Virus record (IMG/VR): IMGVR_UViG_3300022723_000184
Span: 1 to 64,000 of that record
DNA from: a virus
Direction: 5' to 3' (one strand)
DNA: 64,000 nt
Positions 8,702-15,983 of this stretch are shown here, one piece after another. Under the pieces are notes generated by a model. The model saw only the letters and a program-made list of their open reading frames with translations. It was not told the DNA's origin and searched no databases. Within the stretch, counting starts at the first letter, position 1. Every line of letters begins with the position of its first letter. The position numbers and the translations under genes were made by a program.

Positions 8702-8956
8702 ATGAACAAGTTGCTCGCCGTCACGGTCCTGGCCCTGATCCCCGTCGGCTGCTGCCCGCCCGGCACCATCCACGTCACCGCCCTGGACCCGGCGCTCAAG
8801 CCCGTGGTCGACGACTACGAGAAGTACGTGGCCACCGGCAAGAAGGCGGACGGCACCGACATGTCCCCCAACTACAAACAGGTCAGGGTCGACGCGATCA
8901 GGCGACTGCGTGAGGTCGTCGACGCGGCCAAGGCCAACGACCAGGCCGACAAGTAA
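8702..8956 (+). CDS. Small putative lipoprotein
   Basis: 84 aa with TGGAGGA upstream of the ATG and a possible TAGGAT -10 at 8660. The N-terminus has the Lys, hydrophobic core and Cys layout of a lipoprotein signal (MNKLLAVTVLALIPVGCC). Cleavage would be before Cys17 or Cys18. The lipobox is imperfect, with Pro where Leu is usual. The mature part is a short polar helix. With the 7792 membrane protein it could form an outer/inner membrane pair, but the two are separated by a terminator. Confidence 0.65.
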   Translation: MNKLLAVTVLALIPVGCCPPGTIHVTALDPALKPVVDDYEKYVATGKKADGTDMSPNYKQVRVDAIRRLREVVDAAKANDQADK

Positions 8957-9375
8957 TGGTCTGGTGGAACCCGTTCTCGTGGTTCAGCCTGCCGGTTGAA
9001 CCAGAACCCGAGCCGGACGTGAGCAACGGCGTGGCCTTCGGGCTGCGTTACGTGCATCCGCCGGAGACAAAGGAGCCCAAGGTGGACACCGACACCATTG
9101 CCGACGCAATCAAGGAAGTGATCGAGGAGGGCATCGACGAGATGACCTCGGAGGTCAAGGACAAGGTCCAGAATGAACTCCGGACGCTCGCACACCAGGC
9201 GGCCACGGCCGCGATGGAGGGCGATACTGACACGCTGGAGGTGCTCGCCGGCCAGGTGTTGCTGGTCGGGGAGATCGCCCGGATCACTGGAGATACCATC
9301 GCCCGTGAGAAGGCACGTAAGGTCATTGAAACGGCGTTCGCCACCGCGATGAAGATCGCCGTGGCCAGTCTGTGA
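8956..9375 (+). CDS. Hypothetical helical protein
   Basis: 139 aa. The ATG overlaps the preceding TAA (TAATG). A Trp/Phe-rich N-terminus (MVWWNPFSWFSLP) is followed by an acidic stretch and by long amphipathic helices (AIKEVIEEGIDEM, ATAAMEGDTDTLEVLAGQ). Not recognised. The stop overlaps the start of the next gene by one base. Confidence 0.6.
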   Translation: MVWWNPFSWFSLPVEPEPEPDVSNGVAFGLRYVHPPETKEPKVDTDTIADAIKEVIEEGIDEMTSEVKDKVQNELRTLAHQAATAAMEGDTDTLEVLAGQVLLVGEIARITGDTIAREKARKVIETAFATAMKIAVASL

Positions 9376-10520
9376 TGAACGGCGTCGACGACGTCCCTGA
9401 TCTTGGAAAAGCGGAAGGGATCTTCGCTTACTTCGATCGGCGTCGAGGAACCTGTAACCGCTTGCGAGGCCTTAGCGCCCTGTCGGTCATTGGCCTGGCG
9501 CTGGGCAAACCTGTCTACGTCACGTGGGCTTATAACGACCCTGACCAGAAGCTCTCTGACCTGTTGTATTGTCAGGATCTCATAGAGGTCCCTGTCGGCG
9601 GAGTACCGTTGGGCCCGATGTGGGTTGCCAATACTAAGACGGACCCGGGCCGAAACGCTCTCGACTTCTACCGGTTTATCGATAACCGGATGAGCCAGGA
9701 GCTGTTTTCGTTCCGGTGCGTTGCTGCTCGCCAGCGGTGGAGGCCCAGTGACCAGGTACAGAATCGGATCGACAGGGTTCACGCTCGCCACGGACGCAAC
9801 CTGTCCGAGGTACTAGGCGTGCACATCCGACGCACCGACTTCAACTGGAAGGGCCACGCACCTCTCGATGAGGACTTGTTGCGACTGGTCCTGGACGAAT
9901 TGGCTGATAGCGGTGCCGCCAGGGTCTTCCTGGCCACGGACAACCTAAAGGACCGGGAGATGTTCAAGGCCGAGTTCGGCGACAAGCTGTTTACGTCCGA
10001 GGCCGACTACGAACCCGGAGCGTTCAGGCAGACCAGCATGGTCGATGCCCTGGCCGACGTGTACCTGTTGTCCAGGTGTAAGTACGTCTACGGGACCCGG
10101 GGCAGTTCCTTCAGCGAGTACGCCTCTACCCTTGGCAACGTGCTGCTACGGCACATCGGCTCATCGGTCGACCAGGACCCAGGAACATCTCAGAACAAGA
10201 TAGTGTCGCGGTCACCGGTACCGGCGTCTAACGACGACCCGGACATGCGACCGTTGCCGGAGGTCACTCCCGAGAAGCAGGCCGAAAGGTTGGTCTGGAT
10301 CATGGGCAAGTTATGCCGTTCGGCACCTCGCACGATTGACATAACCAACAAAACGATCGGGGACGGTGGCTTCGACCCGGCCGATATCGCTGCCCATATG
10401 AGCAGAGAGCACCGCATCTTGTTCGATCGGTTCAAAGAACACATACTGGGCCTGACCAAGATCGGCCACGAACACTTCGACGGCAGGACGGTCAGGCCGG
10501 TGCAGTTCCCCGGAAGTTAA
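9375..10520 (+). CDS. Fucosyltransferase-like glycosyltransferase
   Basis: 381 aa from the ATG at 9375 (a GTG lies three bases earlier). Motifs resemble the GT11/GT23/O-fucosyltransferase superfamily: GTCNRLRGL near the N-terminus, HIRRTDF near 145 (the GDP-sugar-binding HxRRxD motif), ATDN near 190, and the C-terminal motif SRCKYVYGTRGSSFSEYA. The expected reaction is fucose (or a related sugar) transfer from a GDP-sugar. The C-terminal about 100 residues extend past the catalytic core and are unrecognised. A palindromic AT repeat overlaps the stop codon. Confidence 0.7.
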   Translation: MNGVDDVPDLGKAEGIFAYFDRRRGTCNRLRGLSALSVIGLALGKPVYVTWAYNDPDQKLSDLLYCQDLIEVPVGGVPLGPMWVANTKTDPGRNALDFYRFIDNRMSQELFSFRCVAARQRWRPSDQVQNRIDRVHARHGRNLSEVLGVHIRRTDFNWKGHAPLDEDLLRLVLDELADSGAARVFLATDNLKDREMFKAEFGDKLFTSEADYEPGAFRQTSMVDALADVYLLSRCKYVYGTRGSSFSEYASTLGNVLLRHIGSSVDQDPGTSQNKIVSRSPVPASNDDPDMRPLPEVTPEKQAERLVWIMGKLCRSAPRTIDITNKTIGDGGFDPADIAAHMSREHRILFDRFKEHILGLTKIGHEHFDGRTVRPVQFPGS

Positions 10521-10532
10521 AAAGTACTTTTT
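10519..10532. repeat. AT palindrome AAAAAGTACTTTTT, copy 2
   Basis: Perfect 14-nt palindrome that includes part of the stop codon of the fucosyltransferase-like gene and ends 3 nt before the next ATG. As in copy 4 it is followed by GAA. Confidence 0.7.
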
Positions 10533-10535
10533 GAA

Positions 10536-10688
10536 ATGACCACGGTGATGTCTTCCAGAGAGCGGCGGATGATCAACAACAAGTTGCAGCTGATGTACTG
10601 GCTCAAGCTCAAACGGTTTAGCATCCGCCCCGAGGCCCGGTTCTACGTCCAAGAGCTGCACGACGGGTCGTTGGTCTTCAGCCAGTGA
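10536..10688 (+). CDS. Small hypothetical protein
   Basis: 50 aa (MTTVMSSRERRMINNK...). Basic and helical at the N-terminus, then beta-like (ARFYVQELHDGSLVFSQ). The stop overlaps a GTG start (GTGA). No Shine-Dalgarno site stands out because the AT palindrome occupies that position. Confidence 0.5.
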   Translation: MTTVMSSRERRMINNKLQLMYWLKLKRFSIRPEARFYVQELHDGSLVFSQ

Positions 10689-10816
10689 AGCAGGACCAGG
10701 AAGACGTCCGGATCAAGATGCGGCGGACGCCTGAACTCCGGGAGACCGGCTTCCACACGCTGCTCGATGATTCCGGACACCAATTGGAACAAGCTGACCA
10801 AGGCCGGCAAGCGTGA
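10685..10816 (+). CDS. Small hypothetical protein, GTG start
   Basis: 43 aa. The GTG overlaps the preceding TGA. Charged (MKQDQEDVRIKMRRTPELRE). Supported only by the overlap typical of this genome. Its 3' end overlaps the next small frame by 50 nt, so one of the two may be spurious. Confidence 0.35.
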   Translation: MKQDQEDVRIKMRRTPELRETGFHTLLDDSGHQLEQADQGRQA

Positions 10817-10874
10817 CTTCGTCGACGACCGGAAGAAGGCCCTGAAACAAGAGCCTTACCAGAAGAAGATGTAG
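10767..10874 (+). CDS. Small basic hypothetical protein
   Basis: 35 aa, Lys-rich (MIPDTNWNKLTKAGKRDF...). It overlaps the previous frame. It ends just before a TATACT box that drives the Tat-signal gene. Confidence 0.35.
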   Translation: MIPDTNWNKLTKAGKRDFVDDRKKALKQEPYQKKM

Positions 10875-10878
10875 CCGC

Positions 10879-10884
10879 TATACT
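10879..10884 (+). promoter_or_regulatory. Possible -10 box TATACT
   Basis: Lies 37 bp upstream of the ATG of the Tat-signal protein and follows the end of the small gene cluster. No clear -35 is visible. Confidence 0.4.
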
Positions 10885-10920
10885 GCTTCGACCACGGCCA
10901 TGGAGGGCAAAGGAGCCGCC

Positions 10921-11253
10921 ATGAAACTGTGGACACCAAACAAAAAGATTATCCGCCCAGCCGGCATGAGCCGCAGAGGGTTTCTGCGTGCGCTGGGCGT
11001 TACTGCAACGACCGTCGTCATGGGGCCGACTGCCCTGTCCAACGCCATGGCGCAGTCTGCTTCTGGTTCTTGTCTCACGGAGTTCTACGCCTATGCGACG
11101 ACGGGTGTGACGATTCATGATAACGCTTCGCTGCAGTGGGCCAGGTTCTTGTTTCAAAGTAACGAATCCTTCCGGTACTCATTGGAGAAGGTTAAGGCGG
11201 GTCTGGAGCGTAGCCGGGTTTCCGGGCGGCTTCTGTTCGAGGATGTGGGTTAG
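10921..11253 (+). CDS. Protein with twin-arginine (Tat) signal peptide
   Basis: 110 aa. The ATG at 10921 has AAAGGAG 7 nt upstream, which decides against the earlier in-frame ATG at 10900. Residues about 17-45 are a classic Tat signal: SRRGFLRALG, a moderately hydrophobic core, then ALSNAMAQS with an AMA-QS type cleavage site. The mature protein is only about 65 aa (SGSCLTEFYAYATTG...) and unrecognised. The Tat system exports folded, often cofactor-bearing, proteins to the periplasm, so this product should leave the cytoplasm via host TatABC. Confidence 0.75.
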   Translation: MKLWTPNKKIIRPAGMSRRGFLRALGVTATTVVMGPTALSNAMAQSASGSCLTEFYAYATTGVTIHDNASLQWARFLFQSNESFRYSLEKVKAGLERSRVSGRLLFEDVG

Positions 11254-11261
11254 GGAGTGAC

Positions 11262-11552
11262 ATGGAAATGCTCCGGTCAAACATCGTGTACGACTACGCC
11301 TTCATCATCGGCTTCTGTGTGGGCGGCACGTTTATCGTGGTGCTCTGTTGTGTGATAATCGCCTTGGCCGTCAGGGCCATGTCGATTCTCGTCCGCGAGG
11401 CTAACTGGTCCTACTGCACACGGGACGAACTGGTACAGGAGCAAGCCGAGATCATCCGAAAGCTGTCGGACCGAATAGAACTGGACCCTGTAGACGACTT
11501 GCTGAAGCAGCAGGTGGAAACGGTACTCAAACATGTCCCTACTCGTCGCTGA
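11262..11552 (+). CDS. Small membrane protein
   Basis: 96 aa, GGGAGTG before the ATG. One long hydrophobic helix (about 12-42, YAFIIGFCVGGTFIVVLCCVI) is followed by a charged cytoplasmic or periplasmic coiled-coil tail (DELVQEQAEIIRKLSDRIEL). A holin-like or spanin-like role is possible on topology alone. Not recognised by sequence. Confidence 0.65.
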   Translation: MEMLRSNIVYDYAFIIGFCVGGTFIVVLCCVIIALAVRAMSILVREANWSYCTRDELVQEQAEIIRKLSDRIELDPVDDLLKQQVETVLKHVPTRR

Positions 11553-11712
11553 GTTCGTCGGACCGCTGCTGGACGAGCTGACCGAGGCAGTCGCCTTCCA
11601 CATGACACCCGCAGAGACCGGGCGATCTTGGCCCCGCTACGCTGCGGGACAGATAAGCCGGGTATGGTCGAGCAGATGTTCGTCCGGACACCGGTCAGTG
11701 ACGAGGACGTAA
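11533..11712 (+). CDS. Small hypothetical protein
   Basis: 59 aa (MSLLVAEFVGPLLDEL...), overlapping the previous gene by 20 nt. The first 40 residues look protein-like (GPLLDELTEAVAFHM). The C-terminus is Ser/Arg-rich and may be a shadow of the next gene. Confidence 0.4.
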   Translation: MSLLVAEFVGPLLDELTEAVAFHMTPAETGRSWPRYAAGQISRVWSSRCSSGHRSVTRT

Positions 11713-11762
11713 ACCGCATCGAGAAAGAGTTCAAAGGCAACAAAGGGTTGGTGCTGTTGTGA
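11664..11762 (+). CDS. Small hypothetical protein
   Basis: 32 aa (MVEQMFVRTPVSDEDV...). It ends by overlapping the next gene's GTG start by 4 nt (GTGA), the junction type common throughout this region. It overlaps the preceding frame by 49 nt. Confidence 0.4.
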   Translation: MVEQMFVRTPVSDEDVNRIEKEFKGNKGLVLL

Positions 11763-11965
11763 GCAAGCTGTTCCAGATCTACGAGGACGACCTGGCGACG
11801 TTGGAGGCCGACGTGCCCAAGCTCATCGAGGGACTGATCTCCCCGAACATGACCAACGCCCAGCGGGTGAAGATCCGTCGGGTCAAAGAGATACTCAGCA
11901 ACGTGCGGTGGAACTACGGTCCGCCCGGCGAGGTCGAGGAGATCCCTACAGGAGACGAACCATGA
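11759..11965 (+). CDS. Hypothetical protein
   Basis: 68 aa from a GTG overlapping the previous TGA. Acidic at both ends with a basic middle (NAQRVKIRRVKEILSNVRW), predicted helical. The stop overlaps the next ATG. Confidence 0.55.
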   Translation: MSKLFQIYEDDLATLEADVPKLIEGLISPNMTNAQRVKIRRVKEILSNVRWNYGPPGEVEEIPTGDEP

Positions 11966-12171
11966 TCCAGCGGATCGTGCGCAAGTGGAAGAACTGGTGG
12001 GCGCGTCGACGGTGGGCGAAGGCCGGCCAGGCTGAGTATCACCCGCTGGAGCTGCGCCCAGGCAGTCCGCCGCAACCGCAGCGGATCGTCGAGATCAAGA
12101 AGCCCGGCGACACTCCTCAGCAGTTCGAGGACAACAGCGACTACGCCAAGATCCTGCGGGGCGAGTTATGA
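11962..12171 (+). CDS. Hypothetical basic protein
   Basis: 69 aa, ATGA overlap at both ends. Very basic and Trp-rich N-terminus (MIQRIVRKWKNWWARRRW), then a Pro-rich polar tail. The N-terminal amphipathic helix could bind membrane or nucleic acid. Not recognised. Confidence 0.55.
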   Translation: MIQRIVRKWKNWWARRRWAKAGQAEYHPLELRPGSPPQPQRIVEIKKPGDTPQQFEDNSDYAKILRGEL

Positions 12172-12449
12172 AGCCTGAAGAGGCGAGTGACGAGCTTGTC
12201 GAGGCGGTCGGGAGGACCACGCTGGCCCGCCTCAAGCGGCTGGAGGCTGCTGCGGACAAGGCAGCGGACAAGTTTCACCGGGAACTGGCGTTGACGATGC
12301 AGGTCGGTAAGCCTGTGCGTTGGGAGTACAACGGCTACCCTCAGACTGGACATGTCGTGATGACGGGTTGCGGAAACCGGGTGAAGGTCGAGAACGAGCG
12401 GACCGGCAAAGAGGTCTGGATCACTTTCTACCAGCTGCTGCCGTATTGA
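12168..12449 (+). CDS. Hypothetical protein
   Basis: 93 aa. A helical N-terminal half (LARLKRLEAAADKAADKFHR) is followed by a small beta-rich half resembling an SH3-like barrel (VGKPVRWEYNGYPQTGHVV... NRVKVENERTGKEVWI). It contains the strand-turn pattern seen in many short phage proteins. Function unknown. Confidence 0.6.
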   Translation: MKPEEASDELVEAVGRTTLARLKRLEAAADKAADKFHRELALTMQVGKPVRWEYNGYPQTGHVVMTGCGNRVKVENERTGKEVWITFYQLLPY

Positions 12450-12451
12450 CG

Positions 12452-12607
12452 ATGCGTAAGAAGCTCTTATGCTGGATCTGGCGGTTCCGGATCGACCCCA
12501 ACGACGTCGAGGCCGTGCTCGGGCGGAAGACTTACCGTAGCCGGCACAACCACGGCCGGCGAGTAATCTCGCTGGCCGAGAACTCTTTTCCCTGGAGGAC
12601 ACGATGA
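12452..12607 (+). CDS. Small hypothetical protein
   Basis: 51 aa, starting two bases after the preceding stop. Basic with Trp and Cys near the N-terminus (MRKKLLCWIWRFRIDP). The stop overlaps the next ATG. Confidence 0.5.
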   Translation: MRKKLLCWIWRFRIDPNDVEAVLGRKTYRSRHNHGRRVISLAENSFPWRTR

Positions 12608-12873
12608 GCGAAGTGATGGAGAAGACCAAGCCCTTCCTGGGGGCTAAGGTCGAATGGACCAGCCAGGCGGGCGGCCACACCAAGACCAAGCAGGGCGAGG
12701 TGATCGCCGTGATTCCGGCCCTCGCCGACGTCCGCAACTTCTACCCCGCGGGCCGGAAGCTCAGCAACCCGGGCGATCCCCGGAACCATGAGAGCTACCT
12801 GATCCACGTGAAGGGTCACGCCCGGAGCCTGTACTGGCCCCGGGTCAGCAGGCTGAAGGTGATCGAGGACTGA
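12604..12873 (+). CDS. Hypothetical small beta-rich protein
   Basis: 89 aa with CTGGAGGA before the ATG. The sequence GAKVEWTSQAGGHTKTKQGEV...YLIHVKGHARSLYWPRV has the strand and turn spacing of small SH3-like or Tudor-like domains. Last gene of the + strand run, followed by a bidirectional terminator. Confidence 0.6.
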   Translation: MSEVMEKTKPFLGAKVEWTSQAGGHTKTKQGEVIAVIPALADVRNFYPAGRKLSNPGDPRNHESYLIHVKGHARSLYWPRVSRLKVIED

Positions 12874-12892
12874 TCGAACCGCCGACGAGCCC

Positions 12893-12930
12893 AAGGCCCT
12901 CTCAGGACATTGCGTCTGGGAGGGCCTTTT
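12893..12930. terminator. Bidirectional intrinsic terminator
   Basis: AAGGCCCTC-CAG pairs with CTG-GAGGGCCTT around a 10-nt loop, with TTTT on the + side and an A-run giving T's on the - side. It separates the convergent genes ending at 12873 (+) and 12934 (-). Confidence 0.75.
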
Positions 12931-12933
12931 GCA

Positions 12934-13683
12934 TTACAGCTTGTAGGGCTTCTCGCCGAGCAGGTCGACGTAGTTCTTGATAGGGTGGCTGCCGCCGTCC
13001 TTGCGGATGGTGCGGAGGGCCCGCAGGCCGAGGAAGAACGTGCCGAACCAGCCGCGACGCTTCTTCCACTTCTTGCCGTTCCACCAACGGACGGTGCCCA
13101 CGTGCCTGTACCGCCAGCTGAACGGGACCAGGGTGACCGGGTCGCTCTTGTAGATGTAGCGGAAGGTCTTGTCCCCGAGCATCTGCTTATAGACGTGGGC
13201 CGCCTCGCCATTGAAGCACCGGGGCTGGCCGAAGGTGACCACGCTGTCGATGTGGCACTTGATGCCGTCGTCGTTGTGACCGCTGTGCACGATCTGGTGC
13301 TGTAGGCGGCTGGCGAAGACCGCGGCCTCGGCGCCGCCCTTGGAGTGGCCCGTGATGTGGACGTGGGCCGACCCCGCCAGGTAGGCCCGGTTCATGAGCT
13401 TCGACCAGCCGCTGTCGACGCTGTCGTAAAAGCCCTTGTGGCATCGGCCCCAGACATGGAACGCCTGGACGATGGCCCTGGCGTCCTGCACGCCGTCGAG
13501 GATGTCGCTGGTCCCTCGGAACGCGTAGATCAGGTCGCGGCCCTTGGTCAGCACGTAGCACTCCAGGCCCATGCCGGTCTCGATGAACCGGACGGTGTCG
13601 TATTCGTCGGCATACTTTTCCTGGAACTCAGGCTCTTCGAGGTACGCGTCTTTGGCCAGGTAGGCCAGGGTGAGATGGTCCAT
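12934..13683 (-). CDS. Class 3 lipase-like alpha/beta hydrolase
   Basis: 249 aa. On the - strand an AAGGAGG site lies 7 nt before the ATG at 13683, which outweighs an upstream in-frame ATG. Lipase_3 features in order: AFRGTSD (oxyanion region, near 55), the nucleophile elbow GHSKGG (Ser near 109), SDPVTLVP (acid Asp near 175) and SHPIKNYVD near the C-terminus (His). The full Ser-Asp-His triad is therefore present. No signal peptide is visible. It could act on host lipids during lysis, or be a virion enzyme. It is one of only two - strand genes and has its own promoter and terminator. Confidence 0.82.
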   Translation of the reverse strand: MDHLTLAYLAKDAYLEEPEFQEKYADEYDTVRFIETGMGLECYVLTKGRDLIYAFRGTSDILDGVQDARAIVQAFHVWGRCHKGFYDSVDSGWSKLMNRAYLAGSAHVHITGHSKGGAEAAVFASRLQHQIVHSGHNDDGIKCHIDSVVTFGQPRCFNGEAAHVYKQMLGDKTFRYIYKSDPVTLVPFSWRYRHVGTVRWWNGKKWKKRRGWFGTFFLGLRALRTIRKDGGSHPIKNYVDLLGEKPYKL

Positions 13684-13721
13684 CGCAACGCCTCCTTGCA
13701 CGCGAGTGGTGTTCGACAATA

Positions 13722-13727
13722 ATTATA
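13722..13727 (-). promoter_or_regulatory. TATAAT -10 box for the lipase gene
   Basis: On the - strand this reads TATAAT, about 39 bp upstream of the lipase ATG. No strong -35 is visible. It is divergent from the + strand promoter at 13755. Confidence 0.5.
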
Positions 13728-13754
13728 AACGGCACTCAGGGCCTGGGAAGGTTA

Positions 13755-13784
13755 TTGACCGTGTGTCACCCGTTCGGGTATAAC
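13755..13784 (+). promoter_or_regulatory. Sigma70-like promoter TTGACC-18-TATAAC
   Basis: TTGACC (13755-13760) and TATAAC (13779-13784) are 18 bp apart. It would start a transcript near 13791 with an about 160-nt leader before the gene at 13951, the head of a long overlapping + strand run. Confidence 0.6.
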
Positions 13785-13800
13785 CGTTTTCGCCGATCGA

Positions 13801-13938
13801 TCGGGACACAACACCTCAGACGAGCTATGGAGGGCTGTCCGGCCACCGCAGGAGGCGGACCGAGGCGGTCATGGTCCACGCGGTGTCCCGAGCTTTTGCC
13901 GGCTCCGGGCCGCTCAGGGAGGGGCAGCCCGGAACCGG
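13801..13938 (+). ncRNA. Structured 5' leader (candidate cis-regulatory RNA)
   Basis: TCGGGACAC (13801-13809) pairs perfectly with GTGTCCCGA (13883-13891) and encloses about 73 nt with internal pairings such as GTCCG with CGGAC. A second strong hairpin follows: CCGGCTCCGGGC (13899-13910) with GCCCGGAACCGG (13927-13938). The latter ends 12 nt before the ATG, close enough to affect ribosome access. No known riboswitch class was recognised. Confidence 0.5.
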
Positions 13939-13950
13939 GCAAGGAAACAA

Positions 13951-14259
13951 ATGAGCGACTACGCCTACTTCAAGAAGGGTACCAAGGTCCGCTACGAGGG
14001 CCAGGAGTGCGAGGTCTACATCACGGCCCACAATTCGGCCAGCGTCTGCGTCAGGGTCCCCAACCCTACAGGCCGAGGCCATTTTTTCGACTGGGTGCCC
14101 GGCCACAAGCTGGAGGTGCTTAGCCGGCCCGACAACAACAAGTTCATCCCGCCGCCTACCGCCTTCGTGACCAAGGAGGAACTGGACCGGCGGAAGGCCG
14201 AGGCGAAAGAGGTCCGCGAGAGCGAGCAGCCCGACGAGATAGACCTGGAGACCACTTGA
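13951..14259 (+). CDS. Hypothetical protein
   Basis: 102 aa with AAGGA before the ATG, downstream of the structured leader. The N-terminal part (KKGTKVRYEGQECEVYITAHNSASVCVRV) looks like an SH3-type barrel. The C-terminal quarter is charged and helical. It is the first gene of the big + strand run, so its leader probably governs what follows. Confidence 0.65.
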   Translation: MSDYAYFKKGTKVRYEGQECEVYITAHNSASVCVRVPNPTGRGHFFDWVPGHKLEVLSRPDNNKFIPPPTAFVTKEELDRRKAEAKEVRESEQPDEIDLETT

Positions 14260-14924
14260 TCCGCTTCGTGATCACAGGCTGCGGACGGTCCGGCACGCTC
14301 TACGCGTCGCAGCTGTTCGACCGCGTGGGCATCTCCTGTGCCCACGAGCAAGTGTTTGGGCCGTTGGCCATGAAGACCGGGCGCCTCTCGAAGGTCCGGC
14401 GGAACAGGCAGGGCGAGGCCAGCTGGATTGCGGCAGGAATCCTTCCTGATCGGCACAGCCCTATACCCGACTTGAGCATCATCCACCTGGTGCGTAATCC
14501 GGTGGCCGTCATCCGGTCGATGATGGGCGTAGGCTCGTTCAGCCGACGCAGCAACTATCGCAAATTCATCTACGAGAAGTTGCCCCACCTCAAAACGATG
14601 CCTCCGCTGCACGCTTGCTGCGAGTTTTGGTGCGACTGGAACCGAAGGACATCGAAACTGCGTCGCGACTACGAGTTGTGTCGGGTGAAGGTGGAGCAAT
14701 TGAGCGATGATGCCGCCAATCTCGAATGGTTGGCCGGGTCGCTGGGCTATACGGTGTCCCGCAGCGACATCAGCGAGGCCATCCGGGCGCTGGGGACCAC
14801 GGTGCACGGCAGGAGCCGTGACGAAGGCGTCTGTTGGGACACGCTGCCCCGGGGGCTCCGCGATCAGGTGAGGGACCTGGCTGAGGTCTACGGCTACAGC
14901 CAGGAGGAGCTTGAGAATGCCTAA
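14256..14924 (+). CDS. Sulfotransferase-like protein
   Basis: 222 aa from a TTG that overlaps the previous TGA. The N-terminal FVITGCGRSGTLY matches the phosphosulfate-binding loop, and IHLVRNPVAVIRSM near residue 75 the 3'-phosphate-binding motif of sulfotransferases. The C-terminal half is divergent. Probably PAPS-dependent; substrate unknown. One of five sulfotransferase-like genes in the window. Confidence 0.72.
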   Translation: MIRFVITGCGRSGTLYASQLFDRVGISCAHEQVFGPLAMKTGRLSKVRRNRQGEASWIAAGILPDRHSPIPDLSIIHLVRNPVAVIRSMMGVGSFSRRSNYRKFIYEKLPHLKTMPPLHACCEFWCDWNRRTSKLRRDYELCRVKVEQLSDDAANLEWLAGSLGYTVSRSDISEAIRALGTTVHGRSRDEGVCWDTLPRGLRDQVRDLAEVYGYSQEELENA

Positions 14925-15423
14925 GCACAGGGAACGCATCAGGCCGACGCCTGCAGCCAAAGACAGTATCGCCCACATCATGCAGACTCGCTTTGGTGCC
15001 GGCGACATCCCCAACCGGGTGGCGCCGGGCAACTGTTTCCAGGCGACCGTCGCCTCGATCCTCGGCCTGCAGCTTGAGGATGTCCCGGACGAGGCCGATA
15101 CCATGAACCGGTTGCTTGACGAGGGCAAGAACCCGCAGATCCACCGGGACACCTGGGGCCCGTACTGGCTTGATCTGCAACAGTGGTTGGGCGGCGAGCA
15201 CGGTTGGCAGCTGGCAGACATCGAGAACAAGGTCCTGGAAGGTGTGGTCGACGACATGGTGTACATTGCCAACGGTCCGAGCCCCAGGGGCCTGACGCAC
15301 TCGACGGTGTACTACGGGGCCAACATGATTCACGACCCGCACCCGGACGGCGGCGGCATCAGACGTGTGGACCACCTCACGCTGTTGATCCCGGTGGCCC
15401 CGGCAAGGATGACGATCAAATGA
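14917..15423 (+). CDS. Papain-like cysteine peptidase family protein
   Basis: 168 aa from the ATG at 14917. The motif GNCFQATVASILGL near residue 38 supplies the candidate catalytic Cys, and HSTVYYG with MIHDPHPDG near residues 130-145 the His/Asp. This arrangement matches a small papain-fold family common in phage and planctomycete genomes, usually annotated only as hypothetical. It could be a peptidase or a transglutaminase-like enzyme. It overlaps its neighbours at both ends. Confidence 0.6.
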   Translation: MPKHRERIRPTPAAKDSIAHIMQTRFGAGDIPNRVAPGNCFQATVASILGLQLEDVPDEADTMNRLLDEGKNPQIHRDTWGPYWLDLQQWLGGEHGWQLADIENKVLEGVVDDMVYIANGPSPRGLTHSTVYYGANMIHDPHPDGGGIRRVDHLTLLIPVAPARMTIK

Positions 15424-15983
15424 AATTGGAAATCGGACCAGGCAGGCATCCGCAGCCCGGCTTTACCACGGTCGACGTCGACCCCGCCGTGAAGCCTGAT
15501 CTGCTCGTGGACGCCGCCGGCCGGATCCCGGTCGACGACGGCAGCTGTGAGATCGTGTTCGCCAGCCACATCCTGGAGCACATCCCGTGGTATCAGAGCC
15601 AGGATGCCTTGCGTGAGTGGGTGCGTGTCCTGAAGCCTGGCGGCCGGCTGGAGGTCTGGGTGCCCAACGGCCTGAAGATCTGCAAGGCGTTCGTCGCTGC
15701 CGAGGAGGCAGGCGACGACAGCGGGATGCGGGAGGACGGCTGGTACCGCAACAACCCCGACAAGATCCCGGCCGTGTGGGCCGCCGGCCGCATCTTCACG
15801 TACGGCGACGGTCGGGGCACGCTCAACCACCCCAACTGGCACCGGGCCCTGTTCAGTCCCAAGTACCTCAGGGGCCTGCTCAAGCGTGCGGGCCTCCGCG
15901 ACGTGCGGATGCTCGACCCGAAGACCGAACGCCGTGGGCCGTCCCACGGCTGGATCGACATGGGGGCGACCGGAACCCGATGA
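15420..15983 (+). CDS. SAM-dependent methyltransferase, class I
   Basis: 187 aa. The ATG at 15420 overlaps the previous stop. The SAM-binding motif I is LEIGPGRHPQPGF (residues 2-14), followed by DVDP, then ASHILEHIP and RVLKPGGRLEVWVPN (motif post-II). This is the Methyltransf_11 pattern. The gene lies among glycan-modifying genes, so a sugar methyltransferase is possible; that is inference. Confidence 0.82.
   Translation: MKLEIGPGRHPQPGFTTVDVDPAVKPDLLVDAAGRIPVDDGSCEIVFASHILEHIPWYQSQDALREWVRVLKPGGRLEVWVPNGLKICKAFVAAEEAGDDSGMREDGWYRNNPDKIPAVWAAGRIFTYGDGRGTLNHPNWHRALFSPKYLRGLLKRAGLRDVRMLDPKTERRGPSHGWIDMGATGTR

Noticed and set aside
7792-8956. Confident spanin pair (7792 and 8702)
   Set aside because: Topology fits, but a strong terminator separates the genes, the lipobox is imperfect and no endolysin or holin is identifiable beside them.
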